This document shows, piece by piece, positions 43,802-52,193 of a DNA stretch of 64,000 nt. Origin of the DNA: UBA5704 sp036264355. GTDB taxonomy: Bacteria > Acidobacteriota > Thermoanaerobaculia > Multivoradales > UBA5704. The position numbers and the translations under genes were made by a program. Numbering within the stretch: the stretch's first letter is position 1; the number at the start of each line of letters is the position of its first letter. The notes beneath the pieces were generated by a model. That model saw nothing but the letters and a program-made list of their open reading frames with translations, was not told where the DNA came from and searched no databases. Location of the stretch: the NCBI GenBank assembly GCA_036264355.1, contig DATARD010000245.1, forward strand, positions 1 to 64,000, read 5' to 3'.

Positions 43802-45202
43802 ATGAGTTCTCGCTCTCTAATCGTCATCAGCGATCTGCATATCAGCTCGGGTCCGCTGGATGACTGCGACCCTGAGTTGGAAGAGGCACTGGTCTCCTTC
43901 GTTTCGGAACTCTCTCGCCGTGCCACGGCCGTCGAGTTGGTCATTAACGGCGATTTCCTTGACTTTGTCCAGGCATCTCCTTGGCAGGATTCGGAGTTCG
44001 AGTCGGTATCGGGGGATGGCATTCCCCTATGCTTCACCGAGGAGCAATCCCGTACAAAGTTGGAGTCGATCTGCCAAGCTCACTCCCGCATCTTCCAGGC
44101 ACTGACAGAGTTGCTTGCATCGAGCAGCGACAATCGGCTGACCATCATTCCTGGAAACCACGATGCCGATCTGTTCTGGCCCAGCGTCCGGGAATCACTG
44201 GCCGCTAGAATCTCCGGAGGGAGTGTCCGCGCATCGAATCAACTCCGCTTCGTGCTCGAGCGAACCTACCGGCCTCCCGAGTTCGAGAGGATCTGGGTAG
44301 AGCACGGCCACCAGTACGATCCCGTCAATAGCTTCTTCGTCGGTGGCGAGAGCCGCTGGGCAACTCTCTCCCCGCCGATCTTCGTGGACCGGCAAGGTGA
44401 GAAGCGGCTCTACGAATGCATTGGTACCCGTTTCCTTCTTCGGTTCCTCAACGGTCTGGATCACTCTTATCCTTTCGTCGATAACGTCAAGCCGTTTAGC
44501 CGGTTTCTGAGGATTTTTGGCGCCTCGGCCTTAGTGCCCGGACGTGGCCCCATCAAGGCCGCCGTTGCTGTGTGGTCGATGCTGAGGTATCTGGGGCGGA
44601 CGGCAGTCACCGCTCCCGGCGAGTTGTTGAGCCTTGCAAAAGACGGGGGCCAGTCGGCACTTGCGACCTTCGTCAAGGAGATGTCCGAAGCGGAGAGGGC
44701 GGAGTTCGCTCGTCAGTTACGCGCCCGCGGTCTCGACCTTGACCGGCCGCTCACCCTTTATCTAAGGGATCCGGAGCGCCTCGATCACGCGATGGAGTTC
44801 CTCGCTGACAACCTCCAATTGCTCGACGCCTTTGCGGACGATGAGAGCGCGTATCTCAGCCTCTCTGGAGAGCCAGGCACCCTGAAACTGGGTAAGGCGT
44901 TCTTGGTTGATGAGACGGAGGAACTAATCCGGGCGGCCGACAAAATCCTAAAGGATCACAGCGTGGCGGCGGTCCTAATGGGGCACACCCATGAGGTCGT
45001 AAAGGACCGCTGGAAGGATGGATATATGAACTCGGGGTGCTGGATGCGTTACTGGCAGCTCGACAACTCCCAAGATCCGCGCCCCTGGTCGATCCTACGC
45101 TCCGACTCGTTCCGCCTCTTCCCTTACCAGCTAAACTACATCGAAGTCGCTGGGACGACTGGACTGCCTAAATTCACAACCTTTAGAGAGAAGTCGTCAT
45201 GA
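43802..45202 (+). CDS. Calcineurin-like metallophosphoesterase (gene 1 of putative conflict operon)
   Basis: 466 residues. All five metallophosphoesterase motifs are present: DLH (11-13), GDFLD (50-54), GNHD (118-121), HGHQYD (168-173) and GHTH near residue 395, so it should bind two metals and be active. Between motifs 4 and 5 lies an insert of about 220 residues with amphipathic helices (PIKAAVAVWSMLRYLGRTAV) that could touch a membrane. The fold family cleaves phosphomonoesters, diesters, nucleotides or lipid-linked pyrophosphates; the substrate is not evident. It overlaps the CHAT gene by four bases (ATGA). Adjacent genes suggest an effector, or a step that makes or removes a signal nucleotide. 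Confidence 0.9.
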   Translation: MSSRSLIVISDLHISSGPLDDCDPELEEALVSFVSELSRRATAVELVINGDFLDFVQASPWQDSEFESVSGDGIPLCFTEEQSRTKLESICQAHSRIFQALTELLASSSDNRLTIIPGNHDADLFWPSVRESLAARISGGSVRASNQLRFVLERTYRPPEFERIWVEHGHQYDPVNSFFVGGESRWATLSPPIFVDRQGEKRLYECIGTRFLLRFLNGLDHSYPFVDNVKPFSRFLRIFGASALVPGRGPIKAAVAVWSMLRYLGRTAVTAPGELLSLAKDGGQSALATFVKEMSEAERAEFARQLRARGLDLDRPLTLYLRDPERLDHAMEFLADNLQLLDAFADDESAYLSLSGEPGTLKLGKAFLVDETEELIRAADKILKDHSVAAVLMGHTHEVVKDRWKDGYMNSGCWMRYWQLDNSQDPRPWSILRSDSFRLFPYQLNYIEVAGTTGLPKFTTFREKSS

Positions 45203-46371
45203 CTGATTTGAGCGATCGAGATTTTATCCGGGTGAAGATCGCTTTGCACGATTCTGTCACACTTAAGGTCGCCTGGAGCGGCAAGTCATGGGAATTCCCT
45301 CCATATCTGATCGATCTCGGCGTAGTTAGCGAGGTATCTCAGCGAGTCCGCGCCGCGCTGAGCCATCTGGTCAAAGAGAGCATGAGGGGGGGCGCCGCCA
45401 GAAGCGGGGCACTTATACATTCTTTGGCCCAAGCAGGGTTCGATCTGTACGGCGCCCTGTTTCTGAGCCAAATCGGTAGTGAGATTAGTGGTGACGAGAT
45501 CCGACTCTGGCTGCAGAGGCAAGAGGGAAAACTTTTCTGGATGAGCTTCTCCGTTGACAACCGTGTCCATATCCCCTGGGGCCTTGTCTACGATACCGAC
45601 CCCGCGCAACTCAGCGGCGAGCCGGATGACACGACCATTGAGCATTATCAAAATTTTTGGTGCCTCAAGCATGCTCTGTCGACGATGTATTCACGAATGC
45701 TACCCTTCGGATTGCAAGAGCATGTCTCGCAGGAAAACCTGAGGGTTCTGGCAGCCGTCAATAGAGCTGCCTTTGAAACAGCGCTTGATGTCTTGAGCGA
45801 ACCTGACAGAGCGATTTGGGAGACGGTTCAGTCTCGATTCTGGAACCCTAAATACAGCACTCGAGAACTGTTCGATTTCTGGAAGTCTAGTGGCGGCGAC
45901 GTCCATCTCCTCTACTTCTACTGCCATGCTAATGGAAACACTATTGCCCTAGGCGATGACGACGAATTGACAATGGCGAAGTACAAACTAAACATACGTC
46001 GCAACGGGCTCGGTCAGCATGAAGCCTCCTGTCTCGTCTTCCTCAACGGGTGCTCGACTGCAGTGGGCGATCCAAGCGGCGGCTTTCTCGAGGCTGCTGG
46101 CGCTCCCGGATTCTCAGGATTCATTGGGACCGAAACCGAAGTGCCAAATGTTTTCGCTTTACGCTTCGGATTAGCTTTCCTCTATTACTTCTGCTGTAAA
46201 GGCCAGTCGATTCTTGCAATAATGGATCGTCTACGGCGTCAGCACTGGCCCCTGAGCCTCGCTTACAGCACTTACTGCTATCCCTTGCTCGCGGTTCTGC
46301 CTTCAGAAATGCCGGCACTGGAATTCGAGGAAAATTTCTCACTCACCCAACTCGGAACCGGAGTGATGTAG
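45199..46371 (+). CDS. CHAT-domain caspase-like protease (gene 2 of putative conflict operon)
   Basis: 390 residues. The C-terminal 270 fit the CHAT fold: VHIPWGLVYD at about 123-132, the catalytic His in LLYFYCHANG (His243), the catalytic Cys in LVFLNGCSTA (Cys285) and the closing strand GFIGTETEVPN, then FGLAFLYYF. The His/Cys dyad is intact, so protease activity is expected. The N-terminal 110 residues match no domain I know and may be a regulatory or sensing part. It sits between the phosphoesterase (overlap) and the STAND NTPase (eight-base gap). In known systems CHAT proteases are released by partner sensors to cut host or effector proteins. Confidence 0.85.
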   Translation: MTDLSDRDFIRVKIALHDSVTLKVAWSGKSWEFPPYLIDLGVVSEVSQRVRAALSHLVKESMRGGAARSGALIHSLAQAGFDLYGALFLSQIGSEISGDEIRLWLQRQEGKLFWMSFSVDNRVHIPWGLVYDTDPAQLSGEPDDTTIEHYQNFWCLKHALSTMYSRMLPFGLQEHVSQENLRVLAAVNRAAFETALDVLSEPDRAIWETVQSRFWNPKYSTRELFDFWKSSGGDVHLLYFYCHANGNTIALGDDDELTMAKYKLNIRRNGLGQHEASCLVFLNGCSTAVGDPSGGFLEAAGAPGFSGFIGTETEVPNVFALRFGLAFLYYFCCKGQSILAIMDRLRRQHWPLSLAYSTYCYPLLAVLPSEMPALEFEENFSLTQLGTGVM

Positions 46372-46379
46372 GTCCGCAG

Positions 46380-48158
46380 ATGCTGTCTGAGAGCCAAAAA
46401 CCGGGCTGGCCTGCTCAACCATACAAGGGGCTTAGCTACTACGGCCCAGAGGATGCTCCGCTGCTCGCCGGCCGGGAGCACGACGTCGTTGGCTGCGCCA
46501 ACCTCCTGGGCTTCTCCTCGACGAGAATCTTGCTGCTTCATGGATCGACGGGCTGCGGCAAGTCGTCCTTTTTGAGAGCAGGGCTTATTCCTTACCTTGA
46601 AGATGCCGGTTTTCAATTCATCCCCGAGGATGGCGAGCGTCGAGTCAAGGCACTGTTCGTGCGATCGACCGACTGCCCTCTCATGAAGCTAGCCGAAGGC
46701 CTTCATGACTTTGCAAGTCGGGATTTTGAAATGGAAACTCCCATAGGAATCCGCACGATAAAGCTTTCGCTCGCTGTAGCTAAGCATGGAACCCGTGAAG
46801 AGTTCCTGGAGAAAGCCGGCAACAATGCCGAACTCTTGACGGAGCTCCTGAATGAACTCGCTTCTAAGCTGCCAAAAACTTTAATATTAGTCGTGGACCA
46901 AGGCGAGGAGGTGCTCACACTAGAACCAAGCAAGAAAGGAGACGATGCAAGGGAAGAATTCTTCAAATTTCTTAATTCTTTCAGCCGGACCGATTTTGAT
47001 CTCAAAATTCTAGTGGCTTTACGCACCGAGTACTATGGCAAATTTCAGAATAAGGTGCGGCAGTGGGATGTCGACCCTGTGGACATCCGCGATTACCTGC
47101 TGGGTGACCTGACTGAGCAGCAACTCGTGCGGGCAATCGAGCGACCGACAAGTGAAGGGGATGTCCTCGGCTACGGCAGCCCCCATGACCACTACAAGTT
47201 CTCCTTCGCCGAGGGACTTCCCCAGAAGATAGCTAGCGATCTTCTCTCGAAGAACCTGGCAGGTGGAACCCTACCCGTACTACAAGTAGTCTGCGACCGA
47301 CTTTACCAAAAAACGAAGAAGCAGCCTGGAATAGGTTGGGTCATCAGTGACGAGGACTTCCTCTTGCTCGGAGGGGTCGAAGGGCAGATGGAGGAGAACC
47401 TTGAGCATGTACTGACCGACATGTGTCTCATAAACCGGCTGCCCAATGCGGAAATTCCGAGCGAGGTGGACCGCTGGAAGGACGTGCTTTGCCAATTAGC
47501 GAAGTCTCAAGTGGATGGCACAGTGACGACCGACGTTCGAACGGCGGACGAGTTGCTGATAGCCGCCGAAAAGCAGGACTGCCGAATCGGCTTTGAACGG
47601 GCGATGCAACACCTTGCGAGTGAGGAGACCCGCATCTTGCGGCGAGTAGACGTGATCCGATTGGACACGAAAGTATCTGTTCGTTGCTACAGCTTGGGGC
47701 ACGACGCGATTGGCTTGGTTCTGCAGCAGTGGACAACGAAGAGAAAAGAGTTCAAGAATGTGGCTAATAGGACGAGGCTCCGACTGCGATGGCTAGGTGG
47801 GGCTACTGTGTGCTTTGGTTTGTTGGCCTGCACAGCTCTGTTACCCTTGGGTGGCGAATGGCGTGAGTTCTGGCCTGTCGGTATGTTTTGGGCTTTATAC
47901 GGATTGCTTTTCTGGAGTGCCGGGTGGAAGGAAGACTGGTACGAGAGAATCCTCGCGGCGACGCTCCCGCTATACATGTTTATCCTCGGCAAGCGTAGAC
48001 GAGCGAGAATGTTGAGCGATAGCTCATTTCGAGATCAGATTAGGCAATACCCTCGCCTGCGGAAGCGCTTCGAGAAATTGGCCAATGCGAAGAGATCGGC
48101 ATTAAACTCCTCAACTACGGTAACCGAGGATTCCCAGCGAGGCCTCCCACATAGCTGA
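46380..48158 (+). CDS. STAND-class P-loop NTPase with C-terminal membrane helices (gene 3)
   Basis: 592 residues. The start (PYKGLSYYGPEDAPLLAGRE) is the signature entry of the nSTAND1 group. Walker A is GSTGCGKSS (55-63) and Walker B is LILVVDQGEE (168-177). An arginine at KILVALRTEYYGKF fits a sensor position, and a winged-helix region runs to about 450. STAND proteins usually carry C-terminal superstructure repeats as sensors; here three hydrophobic segments (about 471-491, 497-515, 523-537) and a basic tail take that place, so the protein is probably membrane-bound. Rare AT-ending codons (TTA, ATA) are frequent. As the switch of the operon it would sense a trigger and activate the CHAT protease. 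Confidence 0.88.
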   Translation: MLSESQKPGWPAQPYKGLSYYGPEDAPLLAGREHDVVGCANLLGFSSTRILLLHGSTGCGKSSFLRAGLIPYLEDAGFQFIPEDGERRVKALFVRSTDCPLMKLAEGLHDFASRDFEMETPIGIRTIKLSLAVAKHGTREEFLEKAGNNAELLTELLNELASKLPKTLILVVDQGEEVLTLEPSKKGDDAREEFFKFLNSFSRTDFDLKILVALRTEYYGKFQNKVRQWDVDPVDIRDYLLGDLTEQQLVRAIERPTSEGDVLGYGSPHDHYKFSFAEGLPQKIASDLLSKNLAGGTLPVLQVVCDRLYQKTKKQPGIGWVISDEDFLLLGGVEGQMEENLEHVLTDMCLINRLPNAEIPSEVDRWKDVLCQLAKSQVDGTVTTDVRTADELLIAAEKQDCRIGFERAMQHLASEETRILRRVDVIRLDTKVSVRCYSLGHDAIGLVLQQWTTKRKEFKNVANRTRLRLRWLGGATVCFGLLACTALLPLGGEWREFWPVGMFWALYGLLFWSAGWKEDWYERILAATLPLYMFILGKRRRARMLSDSSFRDQIRQYPRLRKRFEKLANAKRSALNSSTTVTEDSQRGLPHS

Positions 48159-48574
48159 GAGCGCGTGGATCGCCAACCACCTATGGCTTAGACCATGGCA
48201 TGAGCTAATTCATAAATTCAGATGGCACATGAGCAGGCTGGCCAAATCGACTCCGGAAGGCGCCGGCCTGAATCAATGGCATGAGTCCCTCGCGGCTCAC
48301 CGGCGCAGGCTGCGTGCCCCTTGCCGCTGGGCCGGACGAACCGCCGGATCGGCGCCCGAGCACCACGAATGCAAATTTCAGTGGCGGGATGACAATCTAC
48401 TACGACGAAGCATGGCAGCACTGTGATAACCCCGCGCAGGAGACTACATCGGCCAGACTGCTGCAGCCCTCGCTTGGGTATAACGTTCTACTCCCCTTAA
48501 CCTCTGCGCTTGGAAGGGAAGCCATGCAGGTCACCGGACTTTTTCCACCGTCGTCTGGGAACTGGACCGGTTCG
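48159..48574 (+). other. Intergenic stretch after the STAND gene, no clear gene
   Basis: About 416 bases. An open frame at 48229-48426 gives 65 residues (MSRLAKSTPEGAGLNQWHES then Arg-rich) with no ribosome-binding site or recognisable domain. ATGGCATGAG occurs twice (about 48193 and 48278). No T-run terminator is seen for the operon. The region may hold decayed mobile DNA, but I cannot name any. Confidence 0.4.
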
Positions 48575-48643
48575 TGGGAGCGCAATCTTGGTGGCTTTGC
48601 GGTCGGCTCTGCCGACCGGGCCGGCTGGAAGCCAGCGCTCCCA
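48575..48643 (+). repeat. REP/IR-like hairpin element
   Basis: Outer arms TGGGAGCGC (48575-48583) and GCGCTCCCA (48635-48643) are perfect. An inner hairpin GGTCGGC/GCCGACC (48601-48617) and a GGCTGGAAGCCAGC motif fill the loop. The layout is typical of dispersed intergenic repeats. It lies 54 bases before the S9 peptidase start. Confidence 0.65.
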
Positions 48644-48697
48644 GCGAGAGGCCTCGCGGTCGGGTACACTACGCCTGCCTTACCGTCAGGAGGCTCC

Positions 48698-50584
48698 ATG
48701 CGATCCTTTCATCGCTTTGCCTTGATTCTGTTTCTTCTCGCCGCCCCGGCCGCCGCTTCGGACCTCGAGGAGATGGTCGTCCGCATGGCCAAGATCGGAT
48801 CGTGCTCGACGCCGAGCTTCTCTCCGGATGGGAAGCGCTTGGTGGTGTTGTGCAATCTGGGCGGGTTGCCCCAGGTGTGGACGGTGGCGAGCGATGGGTC
48901 CGGATGGCCGAGCCTGGTGACGGCGGTGGATGATCAGGTGACGGGTGTGATGTGGTCTCCCACCGATCCGGACCTTCTGGCGTTCTCCCTGGCTCCGGGC
49001 GGCGGGCTCAATGAGCAGGTCTACACGGTGCGGCCGGATGGGCAGGCGATGCGCCGGTTGACGGAAGGGGGGGCGGTCAACAACCGGCTGACGGGGTGGA
49101 GCCCGGATGGGAAGCTGCTGCTTCTTTCGTCGAGCCGCGCCGATGCCGCGTCTCTCGATTCCTACGTCTATGACCTCAAAATGGGACGATTGCAGCTCGC
49201 CGCGGTGAACAAGGGGGTCGGCACGCTGAGCGATACCAGTCCCGAGGGGCGCTTCGGGGTGGTCACCCGGGTGCGGAGCCGGAGCGACAGCAATATCTAT
49301 GTGGTGGGGCTCAAGACACGGGCCGACAATCTGCTCACGCCGCACGAGGGGCCGGGTAATTTCGGCGACGCCCACTTCGCCGGCGATTCGACGATCTATT
49401 TCCTCTCGGACAAGGGGCGCGACCGCAAGGCTCTGGCACGGGTGAAGATCGACGCTCTCGGCCGCCCCGGCGAGCTCGAGACGGTGATCGGCCGCGATGA
49501 CGCCGATCTCGACAGCTATGAGATGACGCGCGACGGCAAGACGGCCGCCCTGGTGTGGAACGTCGCCGGCAAGGACGAGCTCGCGTTCCTCGATCTCGCG
49601 ACCGGCACCTCCACACCCGGGCCCGCGATGCCCGGCGGTATCCTCGGCGGGCTGAATTTCTCTCCCGACGGCTCGAAGCTCGCGATGAGCATCTCCGGAT
49701 CCACCCGGCCGTCCGATGTCTGGGTGCTCGACCGCGCGGGGTCAGGCGCTTGGAGCGCGCCGCGGCAGGTCACGTTCAGCCCGCATGCCGGGGTGGTCCT
49801 CGACGCGCTGATCACCCCGGAGCTGCTGAAGTTTCCGGCGCACGACGGCCTGGAGCTGTCCGGCTGGCTCTACCGCCTGCCGGGGGAGACGAAGCCGGGA
49901 CCGGTGGTGCTGAGCTTCCATGGCGGACCCGAGAGCCAGGAGCGGCCCGGGTTCAATTCGACGTACCAGGCGCTCCTTTCGCGCGGTATCTCGGTCTTCG
50001 CGCCGAACGTCCGCGGCTCGTCCGGCTTCGGCAAGAAGTTCGTCAACCTGGACAACGGACCGCTCCGCGTCGAGGGGGTCAGGGACATCAAGGACTGCGT
50101 CGACGTCCTGGTGGCGCGCAAGATCGCCGACCCGCAGCGGATCGGCATCATGGGCGGCTCGTACGGCGGCTACATGACGCTCGCCGGCCTCACCGAGTTT
50201 CCGGACACGTTCGCCGCCGGCGCCGATCTCTTCGGCATCGTGAACTTCGAGACGTTCTTCGCCCACACCCAGCCGTGGATGGCGGCCATCTCCACGGTCG
50301 AATACGGCGATCCGGTCACCCAGAAGGACCTCCTCGCCAGCCTGTCGCCGATCCACAAGCTCGACCGCATCAAGGCGCCGACCCTCGTGCTGCATGGCGC
50401 CAACGACACGAATGTGCCGGTGGTCGAGGCGCAACAGGTGGTGGAGACGCTCAAGAAGCGCGGTGTGGCGGTCGATCTCGTGCTCTTCCCGGATGAAGGG
50501 CACGGCTTTCGCAAGACGCCGAACCGGGTGAAGTCGACGGTGTCCGTCGTCGAATGGTTCGACAAGTATCTGGCCGCTCACTAA
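48698..50584 (+). CDS. Secreted S9 family peptidase (acylaminoacyl/dipeptidyl peptidase-like)
   Basis: 628 residues from the ATG at 48698, placed by a strong AGGAGG site and a signal peptide (MRSFHRFALILFLLAAPAAA). A longer frame upstream crosses the REP-like hairpin and is rejected. The N-terminal beta-propeller has TolB/WD40-like blades (TPSFSPDGKRL, LTGWSPDGKLL, LNFSPDGSKL). The C-terminal hydrolase has Ser in IMGGSYGGYMT, Asp in HGANDTNVP and His in PDEGHGF. It cleaves peptides in the periplasm or outside. The carboxypeptidase gene follows 14 bases later. Confidence 0.95.
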   Translation: MRSFHRFALILFLLAAPAAASDLEEMVVRMAKIGSCSTPSFSPDGKRLVVLCNLGGLPQVWTVASDGSGWPSLVTAVDDQVTGVMWSPTDPDLLAFSLAPGGGLNEQVYTVRPDGQAMRRLTEGGAVNNRLTGWSPDGKLLLLSSSRADAASLDSYVYDLKMGRLQLAAVNKGVGTLSDTSPEGRFGVVTRVRSRSDSNIYVVGLKTRADNLLTPHEGPGNFGDAHFAGDSTIYFLSDKGRDRKALARVKIDALGRPGELETVIGRDDADLDSYEMTRDGKTAALVWNVAGKDELAFLDLATGTSTPGPAMPGGILGGLNFSPDGSKLAMSISGSTRPSDVWVLDRAGSGAWSAPRQVTFSPHAGVVLDALITPELLKFPAHDGLELSGWLYRLPGETKPGPVVLSFHGGPESQERPGFNSTYQALLSRGISVFAPNVRGSSGFGKKFVNLDNGPLRVEGVRDIKDCVDVLVARKIADPQRIGIMGGSYGGYMTLAGLTEFPDTFAAGADLFGIVNFETFFAHTQPWMAAISTVEYGDPVTQKDLLASLSPIHKLDRIKAPTLVLHGANDTNVPVVEAQQVVETLKKRGVAVDLVLFPDEGHGFRKTPNRVKSTVSVVEWFDKYLAAH

Positions 50585-50598
50585 GGCAGGAGGAGTCG

Positions 50599-52143
50599 TT
50601 GCAGCTCCGCACGCATACCAGAAAGTTTCTCGTCATCCTGCTGCTGTTGCCGTTGCTCGTGCTGTCGCTGGGAGCCCGCAAGCCGTCCCGGAGGCACGCC
50701 AGGAGATCGGCCGGGAAGTCGCATGCGGCGGTCCGCAGGCCCGCGGCGGTCGCGATGCCGGTCGCGGCCGTGACGTCCGGCTCGCCGCAGCTCGCGCACG
50801 CTCTCAACCAGGAGGTGGGGCGCGCACTGCAGGTGACCGCGGCGCTCGGCGTCCACATCGTCGATCTGGCGACCGGCGAGACGATCTACGCGTACAACGC
50901 CGACGAGCCGCGGATGATCGCGTCGAACAGCAAGCTGTTCACCACCGCCGCGGCGCTCGACACTCTCGGCGCGGGTTACATGTTCGAGACCCGCTTCGTG
51001 TCGCGCGGCAGCGTGCACGACGGAGTGCTCGAGGGGGACCTGGGAGTCATCGGCGGCGGCGATCCGCACATCTCGGGGCGCGACTACGACGGCGATTCCT
51101 ATGGTGCCTTCCGCCCGTGGGCGGCGGCGCTGCATGCGCGCGGCGTGCGCACGGTGCATGGCGACCTCTGGCTCGCTCACGGTCTGTTCGAGCCGCTGCG
51201 CATCCACCCCGATTGGCCGCACGACCAGCTCACCCGCTGGTACGAGGCGCCGATCGACGCTCTGTCGTTCAATGACGACTGCATCATGGTGCGCGTCTCG
51301 CCGGGACGCAGCGGCGGTTTGGCGACCGTGGAGCTGATCCCCGACCTGCCGGGGGTGGTGCGCATCGACAACACCGCCCGCACGACGAACGGCCGCGGCT
51401 CGCGCCTGATCGTCGCCCGCACGGGCGACACGATCGTGGTGCGCGGCTCGTTGTCGCAGGGCTCCGGTCCGTCGGACACCTGGGTGACGGTGCCCGATCC
51501 GGTCGACTACTTCGGCCGTGCCCTGAAAGCGGCGCTGGCGGAGGAGGGGATCGAGGTGACCGGCCAACTGCACCAGGTGCCGCAGCTCCCCGGCGCGGTG
51601 TGGGAGCGGGTCGCGGTGCACCGCAGCGACCTGGTGTCGGTGATCGACGTGACGAACAAGCGGAGCCAGAACTATTACGCCGAGACGCTGGCCAAGAAGA
51701 TCGGCGCCACCCGCTGCCAGGAAGGGAGCTGGAAAGAAGGAGTGCGCGCGATCCGCGAGTTCGCGGTCAACCTCGGAATCCCGGCGAATTCCTTCACCAT
51801 GGCGGACGGCTCGGGCATGAGCCGCGACAACCGGTTTCCGCCGCGGGCGCTCACTACTCTGCTCCGCCACATGTACTACCATCCCGCCGGCCGCGAGTTC
51901 GCCCAGTCGCTTCCTTACGGCGGCGAGGACAACGGCCATTGGAAGTACCGCTTCGGCGTGCCGCCCTACCGCGGCAACGTGCTGGCGAAGACCGGCACGC
52001 TGGAGGCCGTCTCGGCCCTCTCCGGCTATGCCAAGGCGGTGTCGGGAAAATCCTACGCTTTCTCTCTCCTGTTCAACCGCGTCGGCGGCGACGCCCACGG
52101 CGCGCAGGACCGGATCGTCATGGCCCTGATCGATAATGGGTAG
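50599..52143 (+). CDS. dacB: D-alanyl-D-alanine carboxypeptidase/endopeptidase (PBP4/DacB type)
   Basis: About 514 residues from a TTG at 50599, chosen because CAGGAGGAG sits at the right distance and it falls just after the peptidase stop; the frame itself extends back to 50554. A signal helix (FLVILLLLPLLVLSLG) and a basic linker precede the domain. The penicillin-binding motifs are SNSK (SxxK), SQN (SxN, in NKRSQNYYAE) and KTG (LAKTGTLE), with the PBP4-type insert between the first two. It trims or cuts peptidoglycan cross-links. Confidence 0.92.
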   Translation: MQLRTHTRKFLVILLLLPLLVLSLGARKPSRRHARRSAGKSHAAVRRPAAVAMPVAAVTSGSPQLAHALNQEVGRALQVTAALGVHIVDLATGETIYAYNADEPRMIASNSKLFTTAAALDTLGAGYMFETRFVSRGSVHDGVLEGDLGVIGGGDPHISGRDYDGDSYGAFRPWAAALHARGVRTVHGDLWLAHGLFEPLRIHPDWPHDQLTRWYEAPIDALSFNDDCIMVRVSPGRSGGLATVELIPDLPGVVRIDNTARTTNGRGSRLIVARTGDTIVVRGSLSQGSGPSDTWVTVPDPVDYFGRALKAALAEEGIEVTGQLHQVPQLPGAVWERVAVHRSDLVSVIDVTNKRSQNYYAETLAKKIGATRCQEGSWKEGVRAIREFAVNLGIPANSFTMADGSGMSRDNRFPPRALTTLLRHMYYHPAGREFAQSLPYGGEDNGHWKYRFGVPPYRGNVLAKTGTLEAVSALSGYAKAVSGKSYAFSLLFNRVGGDAHGAQDRIVMALIDNG

Positions 52144-52193
52144 TTAAGCCTCTTTCGCGTTATCCTTCAGGCCAAGAGACGGGAGGAGTGCCC

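Noticed and set aside
48229..48426. Small 65-residue gene after the STAND gene
   Set aside because: No ribosome-binding site, Arg-rich random-looking sequence and no recognisable domain.
48281..48697. 139-codon N-terminal extension of the S9 peptidase
   Set aside because: It runs through the REP-like hairpin and lies upstream of a perfect Shine-Dalgarno and signal peptide at 48698.
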